This document shows positions 47,441-58,552 of a DNA stretch of 64,000 bases, one piece after another. The stretch spans positions 37,622 to 101,621 of the forward strand of contig PHCQ01000015.1 of NCBI GenBank assembly GCA_002840835.1. The letters are read 5' to 3'. The number at the start of each line of letters is the position of its first letter. Position 1 is the stretch's first letter. The notes under the pieces are model-generated. The model saw only the letters and a list, made by a program, of their open reading frames with translations, was not told the DNA's origin and did not search any database. This DNA is from Betaproteobacteria bacterium HGW-Betaproteobacteria-16 (lineage in GTDB: Bacteria > Pseudomonadota > Gammaproteobacteria > Burkholderiales > Burkholderiaceae_C). A program made the translations under genes and the position numbers.

Positions 47441-48286
47441 ATGCATTGGCAGACCAGCCGGTTCGATATTGACCTGACGAAACCCAAGGTGATGGGTATC
47501 GTCAATGTGACGCCAGATTCTTTTTCCGATGGCGGGCTGTATGCGACGACGTCCACTGCCCTGAATGGGTGTGAACGGCTCCTCAGGGAGGGCGCGCACA
47601 TGCTGGACATTGGTGGCGAGTCCACCCGACCGGGTTCACCGTCAGTCTCTCTGGCGGACGAGCTGGACCGGGTGCTTCCCGTGGTGCAGGAGGCTGTTCA
47701 ACTGGGCGTGCCCATTTCGGTGGACACCTACAAACCCGAGGTGATGCGTGCGGTGCTCGATGCAGGGGCCGACGTGATCAACGATGTGTGGGCGCTTCGC
47801 CGGCCAGGGGCTCTTCAGGCCGTGGCGGAGCATGCGCGCTGTGGCGTGTGTCTGATGCACATGCACCGCGATCCGCAGACCATGCAGGTGGCACCAATGG
47901 CGGGTGACGTGGTGGCCCCTGTGCTCGAATTCCTGCGTGATCGCGCCGACGCGCTGCAGGAATTGGGCGTGGATCGGCAGCGGATTGTGCTGGATCCCGG
48001 GGTGGGTTTTGGAAAAACGGTGGAGCAGAACTTCAGCTTGCTGGCGCAGCAGCAGAGTTTGTTGAAACTGGGCTTTCCTTTGTTGGGCGCATGGTCGCGC
48101 AAGTCTTCGCTGGGTGCGGTGACGAACCGTGAGCGCCCTGCGGATCGCGTTGCAGCCAGTGTGGCGGCAGCGCTGATGGCGATTGAGCGGGGAGCCCGCA
48201 TCGTGCGTGTTCACGACGTGGCGCAGACGGTGGACGCCCTGAAGGTCTGGCAAGCGGTACAGGACGCCACCATGCCTTCGCCTTGA
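47441..48286 (+). CDS. folP: Dihydropteroate synthase
   Basis: 281-residue folate-pathway enzyme joining p-aminobenzoate to the pterin. VMGIVNVTPDSFSDGG, DIGGESTRPGS, DVINDVWAL, MHMHRDPQTMQ, LDPGVGFGKT and WSRKSSLG cover all family motifs. The ftsH-folP order is common, but the usual next gene glmM is absent; purL follows after 75 bases. Confidence 0.95.
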   Translation: MHWQTSRFDIDLTKPKVMGIVNVTPDSFSDGGLYATTSTALNGCERLLREGAHMLDIGGESTRPGSPSVSLADELDRVLPVVQEAVQLGVPISVDTYKPEVMRAVLDAGADVINDVWALRRPGALQAVAEHARCGVCLMHMHRDPQTMQVAPMAGDVVAPVLEFLRDRADALQELGVDRQRIVLDPGVGFGKTVEQNFSLLAQQQSLLKLGFPLLGAWSRKSSLGAVTNRERPADRVAASVAAALMAIERGARIVRVHDVAQTVDALKVWQAVQDATMPSP

Positions 48287-48361
48287 ATGGGGCTCAGCGC
48301 GCAGAGATAAAATTGGCGGTTTCCTCCCCCAACGGGATCACTCAGCCCATAGGCCTCCATC

Positions 48362-51300
48362 GTGACCTTGCCCCTGTGTTTCTTCGATGGCGGCAATGCC
48401 ATCAGCGCTTTCAAAGTCCAGCAACTCCTGCCCCGCCTGCAGGGTATTTCAGACAAGATTTCAGGCCTGACCGCGCGTTTTGTGCATTTGGCCTCGTTTG
48501 CCGAACAACCGAGCGACGCAACACTTGAACGCCTGCGCGAGTTGCTGACCTATGGCGATCCATGCGCCGAGGCACACGCCCTGGCCGAGAAGTCCGGGGC
48601 TGTAGCGATCCTGGTGATGCCCCGACTAGGGACTGTGTCGCCCTGGGCTTCCAAGGCCACCGACATTGCGCATAACTGCGGGCTGGAGGTGAAGCGGGTA
48701 GAACGCTTGGTGGAGTACCGCATACAGCTCAAGTCGGGTCTCTTGGGCAAGGGTCGACTGTCAGAGGAGCAGCTGCGCGCCGTGGCCGATCTGCTGCATG
48801 ACCGCATGACCGAAGCGGTCACCACCGAGAGAAAGCAGGCAGAGGCCCTGTTCACGGAACTGCACCCAGCGCCCATGGAGCATGTGGACGTGCTAGGCGG
48901 TGGCCGGTCAGCCCTGGAGGCCGCCAACCTGGCCTGGGGGCTGGCACTGGCAGACGACGAGATCGACTACCTGGTGAAGGCCTTCCACGGGCTGCAGCGC
49001 AACCCCACGGATGTCGAGCTGATGATGTTCGCGCAGGCCAACAGCGAGCATTGCCGGCACAAGATCTTCAACGCCGAATTCACCGTGGATGGCGTGCCCC
49101 AGGACAAGAGCCTGTTCGGCATGATCCGCCACACACACCAGACGAATCCGCAGCACACCATCGTGGCGTATTCCGACAACGCTTCCATCATGGAGGGCAG
49201 TGCCGTCGAACGTTTTGTGGCCCGTGCGGGCGGCAACGAAGCGCCTGCCTATGCGGCCGAGGCTGCTGTCCACCATGTGCTGATGAAGGTGGAAACGCAC
49301 AACCACCCCACGGCCATTTCACCGTTTCCGGGCGCGGCCACGGGCGCGGGCGGTGAAATACGGGACGAGGGCGCCACCGGGCGGGGCTCAAAACCCAAGG
49401 CGGGCCTGACAGGATTTACCGTGTCCAAACTCTGGGGCGGTGCAAGCGACCGGGCCGGCGGCAAGCCGGAACACATCGCCAGCCCCTTGCAGATCATGAC
49501 CGAAGGCCCACTTGGCGGCGCGGCTTTCAACAACGAGTTTGGCCGGCCGAACCTGCTCGGGTATTTCCGGGAATACGAACAGACAGTGGGGGGTGTGAGT
49601 CGCGGCTACCACAAGCCCATCATGATCGCTGGCGGCCTGGGCGTGATCGATGCCCAGCTCACAAAGAAGATCGACTTTCCCGCCGGCAGCCTGTTGATCC
49701 AGCTCGGCGGCCCTGGCATGAAGATCGGCATGGGCGGAGGCGCCGCCAGTTCCATGGCGAGTGGCACCAACGCGGCATCGCTGGATTTTGATTCCGTTCA
49801 GCGGGGCAACCCCGAGATCGAGCGCCGCGCGCAAGAGGTGATCAACCATTGCTGGGCGCAGGGCGCTGACAACCCCATTCTGTTCATTCACGATGTGGGT
49901 GCGGGGGGCCTGTCCAACGCCTTCCCCGAACTCACCAACGATGCCGGGCGGGGCGCGCGTTTTGACCTGCGGGCCGTGCCACTTGAAGAATCGGGGCTGG
50001 CCCCCAAGGAAATCTGGTGCAACGAAAGCCAGGAGCGATATGTGCTGGCCATTGCGCCGGAGTCGCTGTCGCAGTTCCGTGCATTCTGTGAGCGTGAACG
50101 CTGCCCCTTTTCTGTGGTGGGCGTGGCCACTGAAGAACGGCACCTGTTCGTGGGCAACGAGGACGCCGTGCTGCCCCAAACAAGCACAGAGCCCCCGGGG
50201 GGCGTGGGCACGGCAGTCGACATGCCCATGGATGTGCTGTTGGGCAAACCACCCAAGATGCACCGCGATGTGAAGTCGGTGTCGCGAGAAGCGACTCCCA
50301 TGGACTTGACGGGTGTGGATCTGCAGCAGGCGGTCATCGACGTGCTCAGCCACCCGACGGTGGCGTCGAAACGGTTTCTGATCACCATTGGCGACCGGAC
50401 CGTCGGGGGCTTGTCTCACCGCGACCAGATGGTGGGTCCCTGGCAGGTTCCAGTGGCCGATTGCGCCGTGACCCTGGCCGATTTTTCGGGCTTTGCGGGC
50501 GAAGCCATGAGCATGGGCGAACGCACGCCGCTGGCTGCGCAGAATGCACCGGCATCGGGCCGCATGGCGGTGGCCGAGGCCATCACCAACCTGCTGGCGG
50601 CTCCCATTGAGTTGTCACGCGTGAAGTTGTCGGCCAACTGGATGGCCGCCTGCGGTGAGCCGGGGGAGGATGCGGACCTGTATGCCACCGTGCGTGCAGT
50701 GGGCATGGAGCTTTGTCCGGCCCTGGGCATTTCCATACCGGTGGGCAAGGACAGCCTCTCCATGCGCACCCAGTGGCAGCACGACGGCGCGTCGCACAAG
50801 GTGACTTCACCAGTCAGCCTGATTGTCAGCGGCTTTGCCACCCTGGCGGATGTGCGTGGCACGCTCACGCCCGTTCTGGACAGCGAACTGGAAGACACCA
50901 CGCTGGTGCTCATCGATCTGGGCAAAGGCCAGAACCGCATGGGTGGCAGCATCCTTGGGCAGGTGCTTGGTCAGTTCGGCGATGCCGTGCCTGACCTTGA
51001 TAACCCGCAGGACCTGGTCAATCTGGTGAGTGCCGTCAATGCGTTGCGCTCGCAGGGGCGGGTGTTGGCTTACCACGATCGAAGCGACGGCGGGCTGATC
51101 AGTACGGTGTCTGAAATGGCGTTCGCTGGTCATGTGGGCGTGTCCCTCAATGTCGACCTTCTGGTGACCGAAGGCGATGGCATCAGCGACAGCCGGGCAG
51201 ATCACGGCGATGCGAAAAACTGGGCGGGGCAGGTGAGCGCCCGGCGCGAAGAACTCACGCTCAAGGCCCTGTTCAGCGAGGAACTGGGAGTGGTGCTGCA

Positions 51301-52408
51301 GGTTCCTACCGCCTACCGCAATGAGGTCATGCAGGTGCTGCGCGATCATGGCCTTTCCAGGCACAGCCATTTCATTGGCAAGACCCGCCCGCTGTCCTCT
51401 GCCATGGATGTGGGCAAAGGACAGTTGCAGGTGTGGCGCGACACAAAGCCTGTTTTCAGCGCCAGCCTGCAAGACCTGCATCAGGTCTGGGACAGCGTGA
51501 GCTGGCGCATCAACCAGCAGCGGGACAACCCGGTTTGTGCCGATTCGGAGCACGCAGCGGCCGGACTGCCGGACGATCCGGGGCTGCACGTTGCGCTCAC
51601 GTTTGATCCGGCCGAAGATGTGGGCGCCCCGTTCCTGAACTTGGCGCGGCCCCGTGTGGCCATCCTGCGGGAGCAGGGTGTGAACTCGCACGTCGAGATG
51701 GCTTACGCATTTTCACAGGCCGGATTTGAGGCGTTCGATGTGCACATGACCGACCTGCAGAGTGGCCGCGCGAAACTGGCGGATTTCAAGGGCGTGATCG
51801 CGTGCGGCGGTTTCAGCTATGGCGACACGCTCGGGGCCGGCATTGGCTGGGCACGCAGCATCACTTTCAACCCGGCGCTGGCCGACCAGTTCAAAGACTT
51901 CTTTGAGAGGCCCGATACCTTCGGCCTGGGTGTCTGCAACGGCTGCCAGATGTTTGCCGAACTGGCCGACATCATCCCCGGGGCCGAGGCATGGCCGCGC
52001 TTCACGACCAACCAGAGCGAACGGTTCGAAGCCCGTTTGTCGATGGTGGAAGTGCTCGACTCGCCCAGTCTGTTCCTGCAGGGCATGGCGGGCAGCCGGT
52101 TGCCGATCGCGGTGGCACACGGTGAAGGGTTTGCCAACTTTGCCTACCGTGGCGACGAAGGCGGGGTCCTTGCAGCGATGCGCTTCGTTGATAACAGTGG
52201 AGCGGCCACCGAGCGCTACCCCTTCAACCCGAACGGGAGTCCTGGTGGCCTGACAGCCGTGACCACGGCCGATGGCCGGTTCACCGCCATGATGCCGCAC
52301 CCCGAACGGGTGTTTCGCAATATCCAGATGAGTTGGACCAGCGGTGATCCGGCGGCGTACAGCCCATGGATGCGCATCTGGCGCAATGCGCGCAAGTGGG
52401 TGGGGTAG
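48362..52408 (+). CDS. purL: Phosphoribosylformylglycinamidine synthase (large single-chain PurL)
   Basis: 1348-residue purine enzyme converting FGAR to FGAM with ATP and glutamine. The GTG at 48362 starts the family-like N-terminus. An N-terminal PurS-like part and a linker ([14 protein letters not shown]) are followed by two AIRS-type ATP halves ([20 protein letters not shown], then SLMTRT-type repeats in the second half). The C-terminal glutaminase has GVCNGCQMF with the nucleophile Cys and ends near MPHPERVFR. Length fits the gamma/beta single-chain type (about 1300). Confidence 0.95.
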   Translation: MTLPLCFFDGGNAISAFKVQQLLPRLQGISDKISGLTARFVHLASFAEQPSDATLERLRELLTYGDPCAEAHALAEKSGAVAILVMPRLGTVSPWASKATDIAHNCGLEVKRVERLVEYRIQLKSGLLGKGRLSEEQLRAVADLLHDRMTEAVTTERKQAEALFTELHPAPMEHVDVLGGGRSALEAANLAWGLALADDEIDYLVKAFHGLQRNPTDVELMMFAQANSEHCRHKIFNAEFTVDGVPQDKSLFGMIRHTHQTNPQHTIVAYSDNASIMEGSAVERFVARAGGNEAPAYAAEAAVHHVLMKVETHNHPTAISPFPGAATGAGGEIRDEGATGRGSKPKAGLTGFTVSKLWGGASDRAGGKPEHIASPLQIMTEGPLGGAAFNNEFGRPNLLGYFREYEQTVGGVSRGYHKPIMIAGGLGVIDAQLTKKIDFPAGSLLIQLGGPGMKIGMGGGAASSMASGTNAASLDFDSVQRGNPEIERRAQEVINHCWAQGADNPILFIHDVGAGGLSNAFPELTNDAGRGARFDLRAVPLEESGLAPKEIWCNESQERYVLAIAPESLSQFRAFCERERCPFSVVGVATEERHLFVGNEDAVLPQTSTEPPGGVGTAVDMPMDVLLGKPPKMHRDVKSVSREATPMDLTGVDLQQAVIDVLSHPTVASKRFLITIGDRTVGGLSHRDQMVGPWQVPVADCAVTLADFSGFAGEAMSMGERTPLAAQNAPASGRMAVAEAITNLLAAPIELSRVKLSANWMAACGEPGEDADLYATVRAVGMELCPALGISIPVGKDSLSMRTQWQHDGASHKVTSPVSLIVSGFATLADVRGTLTPVLDSELEDTTLVLIDLGKGQNRMGGSILGQVLGQFGDAVPDLDNPQDLVNLVSAVNALRSQGRVLAYHDRSDGGLISTVSEMAFAGHVGVSLNVDLLVTEGDGISDSRADHGDAKNWAGQVSARREELTLKALFSEELGVVLQVPTAYRNEVMQVLRDHGLSRHSHFIGKTRPLSSAMDVGKGQLQVWRDTKPVFSASLQDLHQVWDSVSWRINQQRDNPVCADSEHAAAGLPDDPGLHVALTFDPAEDVGAPFLNLARPRVAILREQGVNSHVEMAYAFSQAGFEAFDVHMTDLQSGRAKLADFKGVIACGGFSYGDTLGAGIGWARSITFNPALADQFKDFFERPDTFGLGVCNGCQMFAELADIIPGAEAWPRFTTNQSERFEARLSMVEVLDSPSLFLQGMAGSRLPIAVAHGEGFANFAYRGDEGGVLAAMRFVDNSGAATERYPFNPNGSPGGLTAVTTADGRFTAMMPHPERVFRNIQMSWTSGDPAAYSPWMRIWRNARKWVG

Positions 52409-52479
52409 GTCTCGGAAAGGCCTCTCAGGCCTGCTAGCATCGCGGCCACCACAACCACGCCGCAACGCGCCCCCTGCCC

Positions 52480-53448
52480 ATGGCCACCAGCCTCCTTGCC
52501 CTGATCGACGACATTGCCACCTTGCTTGACGACGTGGCGGTGATGACCAAAGTCGCCGCTCGGCAGGGTATGGCCGCCGCCGATGACGTGGCCGCCATGA
52601 CGCAGATGGCCGCGAAGAAGACGGCCGGTGTGCTGGGGGACGACCTGGCGCTCAATGCCCAGCAGGTCACGGGCGTGAAGGCCGACCGGGAATTGCCGGT
52701 GGTCTGGGCAGTTGCCAAGGGTTCGCTGGTGAACAAGGCCATTCTGGTGCCCGCTGCTCTGGCCATCAGCGCCTTTGTTCCCTGGTTGATCACACCGTTG
52801 CTCATGCTGGGTGGCCTGTTTCTGTGCTTCGAAGGTGCGGAAAAGCTGCTGCACGCTTTCATGCGGTCCAAGGGCGAAGAAGCCGCACATCATGCCGAGC
52901 TGGCCCGTGCGGTGGCCGATGAGCAGGTGGACATGGTGGCCTTCGAGAAAGAGAAGATCAAAGGCGCGGTGCGCACCGATTTCATTCTTTCGGCCGAGAT
53001 CATCGTCATCACCCTGGGCACGGTGGCGGTCGCCAGCTTCGCACAGCGTGTTTCGGTGCTGGTGGGCATTTCCCTGATCATGACCGTGGGGGTCTACGGT
53101 CTGGTGGCGGGCATCGTCAAGCTGGACGACGCCGGGCTGTATCTCGTTCAGCGCAAGGCCGGCTGGCAGCAGGCGCTGGGCCGCGGCATTCTGGCCCTGG
53201 CGCCCTGGTTGATGAAGACGCTGTCGGTGCTGGGCACGGCCGCCATGTTCCTGGTGGGTGGCGGCATTCTGGTGCACGGCGTGCCCATGCTGGCTCATGC
53301 GGTAGAGCAATGGGCCTTGCAGGCGGGCTGGGCGGGTGCAGTGGTGTCCAGCCTGGCGGGCGCAGTGGCTGGACTATTGGCCGGCGCGGCTGCGGTATTG
53401 ATCTTCAACACCATCCAGCGCATGCGTGGCGCCAGCGTCAGCCATTGA
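52480..53448 (+). CDS. DUF808 (YedI-like) inner-membrane protein
   Basis: 322 residues. The N-terminal SLLALIDDIATLLDDVAVM and AAKKTAGVLGDDLALNAQQVTG segments define DUF808. Multiple hydrophobic helices follow from about 87 to the end. Relatives such as E. coli YedI have unknown function. The stop codon lies inside an FNR-type palindrome that probably controls the next gene. Confidence 0.88.
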   Translation: MATSLLALIDDIATLLDDVAVMTKVAARQGMAAADDVAAMTQMAAKKTAGVLGDDLALNAQQVTGVKADRELPVVWAVAKGSLVNKAILVPAALAISAFVPWLITPLLMLGGLFLCFEGAEKLLHAFMRSKGEEAAHHAELARAVADEQVDMVAFEKEKIKGAVRTDFILSAEIIVITLGTVAVASFAQRVSVLVGISLIMTVGVYGLVAGIVKLDDAGLYLVQRKAGWQQALGRGILALAPWLMKTLSVLGTAAMFLVGGGILVHGVPMLAHAVEQWALQAGWAGAVVSSLAGAVAGLLAGAAAVLIFNTIQRMRGASVSH

Positions 53449-53485
53449 CCTGAGTCAAGACGCTGGCGGCCGCAGCGCCTAGACT
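53445..53485 (+). promoter_or_regulatory. FNR/CRP-family site and -10 box for the hemerythrin gene
   Basis: TTGAC-CTGA-GTCAA (53445-53458) is a perfect dyad of the FNR/DNR type. TAGACT at 53480 makes a good -10. The dyad centre then falls near -41 relative to the predicted start at about 53492, the class II activator position. The dyad overlaps the DUF808 stop codon. Confidence 0.5.
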
Positions 53486-53562
53486 GAAGCCACGGCTCAT
53501 CGTGAGTGAAATGAAGGTTCGCCTTCGGTCGCCATGAATGCCGTTTACTTCAGGAGCCCTCC

Positions 53563-54102
53563 ATGTCTGCCCAGTCACCCGTCGACACACAAGCCCCGCT
53601 GAGCAACTTCAACAACTGTCATGTGGGGATCATTCAGCGCCTCAAGGCACTGGATGAACTGCCGGCCTTGCTGGAGCCCGCTGCGCGTGCCCGGCAGATT
53701 GCCGAACAATCGCTCGAGTTCTTTCGCGAAGCCATTTTTGAGCACCACCTGGAAGAGGAGCGCGAGCTGTTTCCTGCCGTGCTCGCCAGCGCTGAACCAG
53801 GCGAAGAACAGTTGAAGGTCAAGGCCATGGCGAAGCGGCTGACCGATGAACACCGGTCGGTCGAAAAACTCTGGAAGAGTCTGGAAAAGGGCCTCAAGCA
53901 AGTGGTCAAGGGACAGGCCAGCGAACTGGATGTGAGCGACTTGCAGCGCCTGGTTACCGAATACCAGGCCCACGCCCACTACGAAGAAACCGAATTCCTG
54001 CCGCTGTCGGAAAAAATCCTGAGCCGCAACAGCAACCACATGGCAGCTCTGGGTTTGAGCTTGCACATGCGGCACGTCAAGCCGGTCAACGCCTACATTT
54101 GA
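53563..54102 (+). CDS. Hemerythrin-domain protein
   Basis: 179-residue four-helix protein with hemerythrin-type metal ligands: NCHVGIIQRL (His, helix 1), FEHHLEEERELFP (HHxxEE, helix 2), LTDEHRSVEKLW (His, helix 3) and HAHYEETEFLPLSE (HxxxEE, helix 4). Such proteins bind O2 or NO or repair iron centres. A probable FNR-type promoter upstream suggests control by oxygen or NO. AGGAG precedes the ATG. Confidence 0.9.
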   Translation: MSAQSPVDTQAPLSNFNNCHVGIIQRLKALDELPALLEPAARARQIAEQSLEFFREAIFEHHLEEERELFPAVLASAEPGEEQLKVKAMAKRLTDEHRSVEKLWKSLEKGLKQVVKGQASELDVSDLQRLVTEYQAHAHYEETEFLPLSEKILSRNSNHMAALGLSLHMRHVKPVNAYI

Positions 54103-54151
54103 GAGGCTGAGTTCGTTCACTGCACGCCCCGGGTCAAGGGGCGGCGGCTGG

Positions 54152-56122
54152 TCAGTGGGGCGCGGCCGGGCGGCTCCGGTAAAACTTGACGGGGCTCGCG
54201 GGCACAGCGTTCAGCACGCTGCGCTTGATCTTGCCCACCACGTGCATCTCGCAAGGCTTGCAGTCAAAGCGCAAAGTCAGCTTTTCCTTGCCATTGATCA
54301 GCTGCATCGGTTCGGCGCGCACCGTGCCCTGCACGCCTGTCACGCCTTTGGCCTGTTTGGGGCACAGGCTCAGGGAAAAGCGCACGCAGTGCTTGGTGAT
54401 CATCAGGCTCACTTCACCTTCTTCTTCGTGGCTCTCGTAGGCCGCTGCGATGACCTTGACACCGTGCTTGGTGTAAAAATCCCGTGCCTTCTGGTTGAAG
54501 ACATTGGCGAGGTAGCTCAGGGCGTCTTCGGGGTAGGGTGCTGGCGGGTCGGCCGGTACGCCTCTTGGCAGGCGCTGCCATGCCTGGGCACGGGCGGCTT
54601 CCAGCGCCTCGATGGCTTCGCGTCGCAGTGCGTTGAGTTGCGAAGCCGGCACAAAGCGTGTTCCCTGCATGTCGAGCTGTATGTCAATGGGTTCGAAGAT
54701 CGTTTCACCCAGGCGAGCCAGTCCTTCGCGCAACCTCGACTCGGCCTGTGCCGGGTCTTTGGCATCTGCAACGGCGCCTGGCAGGGTAGCGCTGCCGCTG
54801 TGGCCATCTTCATCCGTCACGTTCAGGGTCAGGCCGTCCGCCGTTTCAGTGAGCTTGATCCATGTGCCAATGCGCCGATCGGAAGACTTTTTCTCGAGGC
54901 CACGCACCCAGTCCATGTCGCGATTGCGGTTGATCTGCGTGTTCTTGCGCAGGTCCTTGAAGCTGATGATGGGGTCTTTGGGGAACACTCGCCACTGGCC
55001 TTGTGAGGCATCGATGGCCTCGGCCCGGTTGATCTGCAGGCCCACCAGTTCTTTTTGCAGGTCCAGGTAGCACAGGCCGTCGCCGTTGTGCACCACGGTG
55101 GCCGGGTCGTCCAGTTGCAGGTCGACAGCGTTCGGCCCCACCTGCGTCACCCAGCCGATGGGGCGGCCCGGGTTCTTGGGTGTGTCAAAGGCGCCAATGT
55201 CTTGCTTGCGCCCTTGCACAAAATAGTCGGTGAATTCGCGGTTGAAGTTCTGGTTGGGGTCGGGCTGGAAGAAGAAGCTGCACTCACCGCTGGAGGCGCG
55301 GGCCAGCTCCGGTCGTTCTTCCAGAATCTCGTCCAGCAACAAGCGGTAGTGCGCCGTGAGGTTCTTGACGTAGGCCATGTCCTTGTAGCGGCCTTCGATC
55401 TTGAAACTGCGGGCGCCGGCTTCGATGAGGGCGCGCAGGTTGTCGCTCTGGTTGTTGTCCTTCATCGAGAGAACGTGCTTGTCGTGCGCGACGATGCGGC
55501 CCTGGCTGTCCTTCACTTCGTACGGCAGCCGGCAGGCCTGGGAGCAGTCGCCACGGTTCGCGCTGCGCCCGGTGTGTGCATGGCTGATGAAGCATTGGCC
55601 GCTGTAGGCCACGCACAGGGCGCCATGAATGAAGAACTCCACAATGCAGCGATCGGCGTCAAGGGTGTGGTGGATCGCCTTGATCTGCTGCAGGGTGAGT
55701 TCGCGTGCCAGCACCAGCTTGGACAAACCGGCGTCCTGCAAGAAGCGGGCTTTCTCGGGGGTGCGGATATCGGTCTGTGTGCTGGCGTGCAACTGGATGG
55801 GCGGCAGATCCAGCTCCAGCAAGCCCATGTCCTGAATGATGAGCGCGTCCGCGCCCGCATCAAAAAGCTGCCAGGCCAGCTTGCGTGCCGGCTCCAGCTC
55901 GTCGTCACGCAGGATGGTGTTCAGGGTGACGTAGATGCGGCTGTCGAAGCGATGGGCGTGCCGCGCCAGACGGGCAATGTCTTGAACCCGGTTGTCGGCG
56001 CTGGTTCGGGCGCCGAAAGATGGCCCGCCGATGTAGACCGCGTCGGCCCCGTGGTTCACCGCCTCGATGCCGATATCGGCGTCGCGGGCGGGTGAGAGCA
56101 GTTCGATGTGATGAGGCAACAT
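54152..56122 (-). CDS. rlhA: U32-family 23S rRNA hydroxylation protein (RlhA/YdcP-like)
   Basis: 656 residues from ATG 56122, close in length to E. coli RlhA (653), which hydroxylates C2501 of 23S rRNA; YegQ/TrhP is much shorter. IELLSPARDADIGIEAVNHGADAVYIGGP is the U32 N-terminus (shown in part as ELLSPARDADIGIEAV and HGADAVYIGG). ANRGDCSQACRLPYE contains the conserved cysteines. The C-terminal third is the DUF3656-type region. The annotation peptidase U32 is common but probably wrong for this group. Confidence 0.88.
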   Translation of the reverse strand: MLPHHIELLSPARDADIGIEAVNHGADAVYIGGPSFGARTSADNRVQDIARLARHAHRFDSRIYVTLNTILRDDELEPARKLAWQLFDAGADALIIQDMGLLELDLPPIQLHASTQTDIRTPEKARFLQDAGLSKLVLARELTLQQIKAIHHTLDADRCIVEFFIHGALCVAYSGQCFISHAHTGRSANRGDCSQACRLPYEVKDSQGRIVAHDKHVLSMKDNNQSDNLRALIEAGARSFKIEGRYKDMAYVKNLTAHYRLLLDEILEERPELARASSGECSFFFQPDPNQNFNREFTDYFVQGRKQDIGAFDTPKNPGRPIGWVTQVGPNAVDLQLDDPATVVHNGDGLCYLDLQKELVGLQINRAEAIDASQGQWRVFPKDPIISFKDLRKNTQINRNRDMDWVRGLEKKSSDRRIGTWIKLTETADGLTLNVTDEDGHSGSATLPGAVADAKDPAQAESRLREGLARLGETIFEPIDIQLDMQGTRFVPASQLNALRREAIEALEAARAQAWQRLPRGVPADPPAPYPEDALSYLANVFNQKARDFYTKHGVKVIAAAYESHEEEGEVSLMITKHCVRFSLSLCPKQAKGVTGVQGTVRAEPMQLINGKEKLTLRFDCKPCEMHVVGKIKRSVLNAVPASPVKFYRSRPAAPH

Positions 56123-56180
56123 GGCGGGTCGGTGCAGAATCGGGTGCGAATGCAGCCCGATATTGTCCTGGAGAATGAAC

Positions 56181-56936
56181 ATGAATGCAGCTTCCTCATT
56201 GCCCGACGCTGCCATGGTGCTGGTACACGGCGCTTGGCACGGGGCCTGGTGCTGGCGCCGGGTCTTGCCGCTGCTGCGCGCCGGTGGTGTGCAGGCGCAT
56301 GCCGTCACGCTCACGGGTGTGGGGGAACGGGCGCACCTGCTGAGCCCGGCGGTGGACCTGCAAGTCCACATTCAGGACGTCATCGGTCTGATCGAGGCTG
56401 AAGAGCTGGAGCGGGTGCTGCTGGTTGGGCACAGCTATGCTGGCATGGTGATCACCGGGGTGGCGGACCGATTGCAGCGCCAGCAGCCTGGTCTGCTGAG
56501 CCGGCTGGTTTACCTGGATGCCGCGGTGCCTTACCCTGGCGACAGCTGGTGCAGCCACCATTCGGACGAAACCCGCCAGGCGCGTATTGAGGCGTCGAAG
56601 TCCAGCGGTGGTCTGAGCTTTCCCCCGCCAGATGCGGCCCTTTTTGGTCTGGCAGGCGCAGACCGCGATTGGGTCAACCGCCGCCAGACGCCGCAGCCGT
56701 TCAGGCTCTATCAGCAACCGCTGGACTTCGACGGTGCGCTGGTGGCGCAGATTCCGCGTACCTTCATCGACTGCACCCAGCCGGCCTTGGCCACCATTGC
56801 GCCTGCAAGGCAAAGGGTGCGCAGCGAGCCGGGTTGGCAGGTGCTGGAAATGGCCACCGGGCACGATCCCATGGTGAGCCAGCCAGAAGAACTCGCTGAG
56901 ATGCTGCTGTCCCTGCGCGGCACGCAAGCTGATTGA
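56181..56936 (+). CDS. Alpha/beta hydrolase (esterase/HNL-like)
   Basis: 251 residues from ATG 56181. AMVLVHGAWHGAWCWRRVLP is the oxyanion loop, VGHSYAGMV carries the nucleophile Ser, and a His in TGHDPMVSQPEEL completes the triad. This pattern belongs to the salicylate-esterase/hydroxynitrile-lyase-like subfamily of bacterial hydrolases. The substrate is unknown. Divergent from rlhA with about 58 bases between starts; ATG 56175 is an alternative. Confidence 0.87.
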   Translation: MNAASSLPDAAMVLVHGAWHGAWCWRRVLPLLRAGGVQAHAVTLTGVGERAHLLSPAVDLQVHIQDVIGLIEAEELERVLLVGHSYAGMVITGVADRLQRQQPGLLSRLVYLDAAVPYPGDSWCSHHSDETRQARIEASKSSGGLSFPPPDAALFGLAGADRDWVNRRQTPQPFRLYQQPLDFDGALVAQIPRTFIDCTQPALATIAPARQRVRSEPGWQVLEMATGHDPMVSQPEELAEMLLSLRGTQAD

Positions 56937-56970
56937 GAAGACCAACGCTCACGGCCCTGGAGGAACAAGT

Positions 56971-58542
56971 TTGAACCGGTTTGTTTTTGGTCGCACGTGG
57001 GGCGCAGCCTCAGTGTGTCTGGTTTTGTTGTTGGCCCACCCGGGGTTGCTCGCACAGAAGGCCACCTGCGAAAGGGGTGATCGCGACTGGGAGCAGGAAA
57101 CCTTCGGTGTGACCTTGCCTTCGCCGCCTCCGGTGGATCTTTCGCGCCTGCCCATCCCCCTGATCGAGCGGCACTACCTTGGCCCCTATCGCATGGCATC
57201 CCAGTTGGTGCGTGGGGATTTCGACGGCCTGCAATCGCACTGGGATGGCATCGCCGCCATGCCGGACCGGTCCGAACAGATGCGCTGGGTGGTGCGCAGC
57301 CTGGACGCACTGGAAGGCCGAGGGTTGTCCACGCTCCATCAGGCGCAGGCATGGCACGCACGCAACCCCGGGTCGCAGGCGGCCCAGCTCATACTGGCGG
57401 CAGCCTGGGTGCACGCGGCCTACGAAGTGCACTGGGACCGGTATGTGCCGGAGCGTGCAGGCGGCTATTTCCACCGCCCCCGGAACCGCGCGCAACAGGC
57501 TTTACCGCTGGTGGATGCCTTGATTGCGCAAGGCGGCTTTTACGGCATGGCGGCTCGCGAGGTGGATCTGCCTGCTCGCTTCCTGCTGGATGATGCCCAG
57601 CGGCAAGCCGCCTGGGACCGCTATCTGGGTCTCATCGAATACGCCCCCCAATACGAATGGCTGTACCTGCGCGCGGCCGCTCATGCCGGAGGGCCGCATG
57701 AGCGGGAGATCCGCGATCAGCGGTTCGCCCAGCTCAGAGCCCTGGCCGACCGGCTGGGCCTGGCGCAGCCCCATCGCCGTTCGCTGGACCAGGCGCTTGA
57801 CGAACACGTTCGCCCCACGGGAAGAGATCCCAATCCGTTGACCTGGCGGCCCTACTGGGAAGCCCGGGTGAAGATCGCGCCCACGCTCGACAATCTGGCC
57901 GGCTGGCTTGACGCTGAAAACCGGGTGAACAACTGGCCGGCGATGGTGTCGCTGGCCGACCGGGTTCTCGCGATGCATCCGCATCACAAAACCGCCCTGG
58001 AACGCAAATCGTGGGCGCTGCGGCAGCAAGGGCGGAACAAGGAGGCCTACGAGACCACATTTGCCGCCATGGTGGTCGGCAGCGACTGGGCGATGAAGCA
58101 GATCGTGCAAGCCCATGTGCAAGGTGGCCTGGGTCTGCCGCAGAAAGATTTTGAAAGCCTGCTGGCTCACTGCAAGCTGGGTGCGTCACTCGGTCTTGCC
58201 AGTGCTGCCCATTGCATGGGCTCCGCCCACACGGATGGCTTTGCGGGCGTTCCGCGCAACGACACCCAGGCCCTGGCCTGGCACCTGCTCGGCGCGCGCG
58301 GTGGTCAGATGTCGTCGGCGCACGACCTGGTGGTGCTGTTGCCCCGCGTGGTGACCGATCCGGCCCGGCGGGCAACGGTCGATCTGGCTTCTGCCCACTG
58401 GATCAGGAAGGCCGCCAGCCACGAGCACGCGGCAGCGCAAAGCAGGCTCGCGGCCCGCCCGGACTGGGGGCTGCTCTGTCTGCCAGGCGACGGGCCCTCG
58501 CTGTTCGAACGCCTCTACCAGCGCCTGTTGGGCGGCGAGTGA
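56971..58542 (+). CDS. Exported DUF4034-type protein of unknown function
   Basis: 523 residues from a TTG start at 56971 with GGAGGA upstream. A signal-peptide-like segment (about 10-29) precedes a mostly helical protein. The central part (about 60-300) resembles DUF4034 and the C-terminal third has Sel1/TPR-like helices (LGLASAAHCMGSAHTDGFAGVP). No catalytic motif is seen. It lies between the hydrolase and the DUF1624 gene on the same strand, 10 bases before the latter. Confidence 0.75.
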   Translation: MNRFVFGRTWGAASVCLVLLLAHPGLLAQKATCERGDRDWEQETFGVTLPSPPPVDLSRLPIPLIERHYLGPYRMASQLVRGDFDGLQSHWDGIAAMPDRSEQMRWVVRSLDALEGRGLSTLHQAQAWHARNPGSQAAQLILAAAWVHAAYEVHWDRYVPERAGGYFHRPRNRAQQALPLVDALIAQGGFYGMAAREVDLPARFLLDDAQRQAAWDRYLGLIEYAPQYEWLYLRAAAHAGGPHEREIRDQRFAQLRALADRLGLAQPHRRSLDQALDEHVRPTGRDPNPLTWRPYWEARVKIAPTLDNLAGWLDAENRVNNWPAMVSLADRVLAMHPHHKTALERKSWALRQQGRNKEAYETTFAAMVVGSDWAMKQIVQAHVQGGLGLPQKDFESLLAHCKLGASLGLASAAHCMGSAHTDGFAGVPRNDTQALAWHLLGARGGQMSSAHDLVVLLPRVVTDPARRATVDLASAHWIRKAASHEHAAAQSRLAARPDWGLLCLPGDGPSLFERLYQRLLGGE

Positions 58543-58552
58543 CCGCGGCCCC

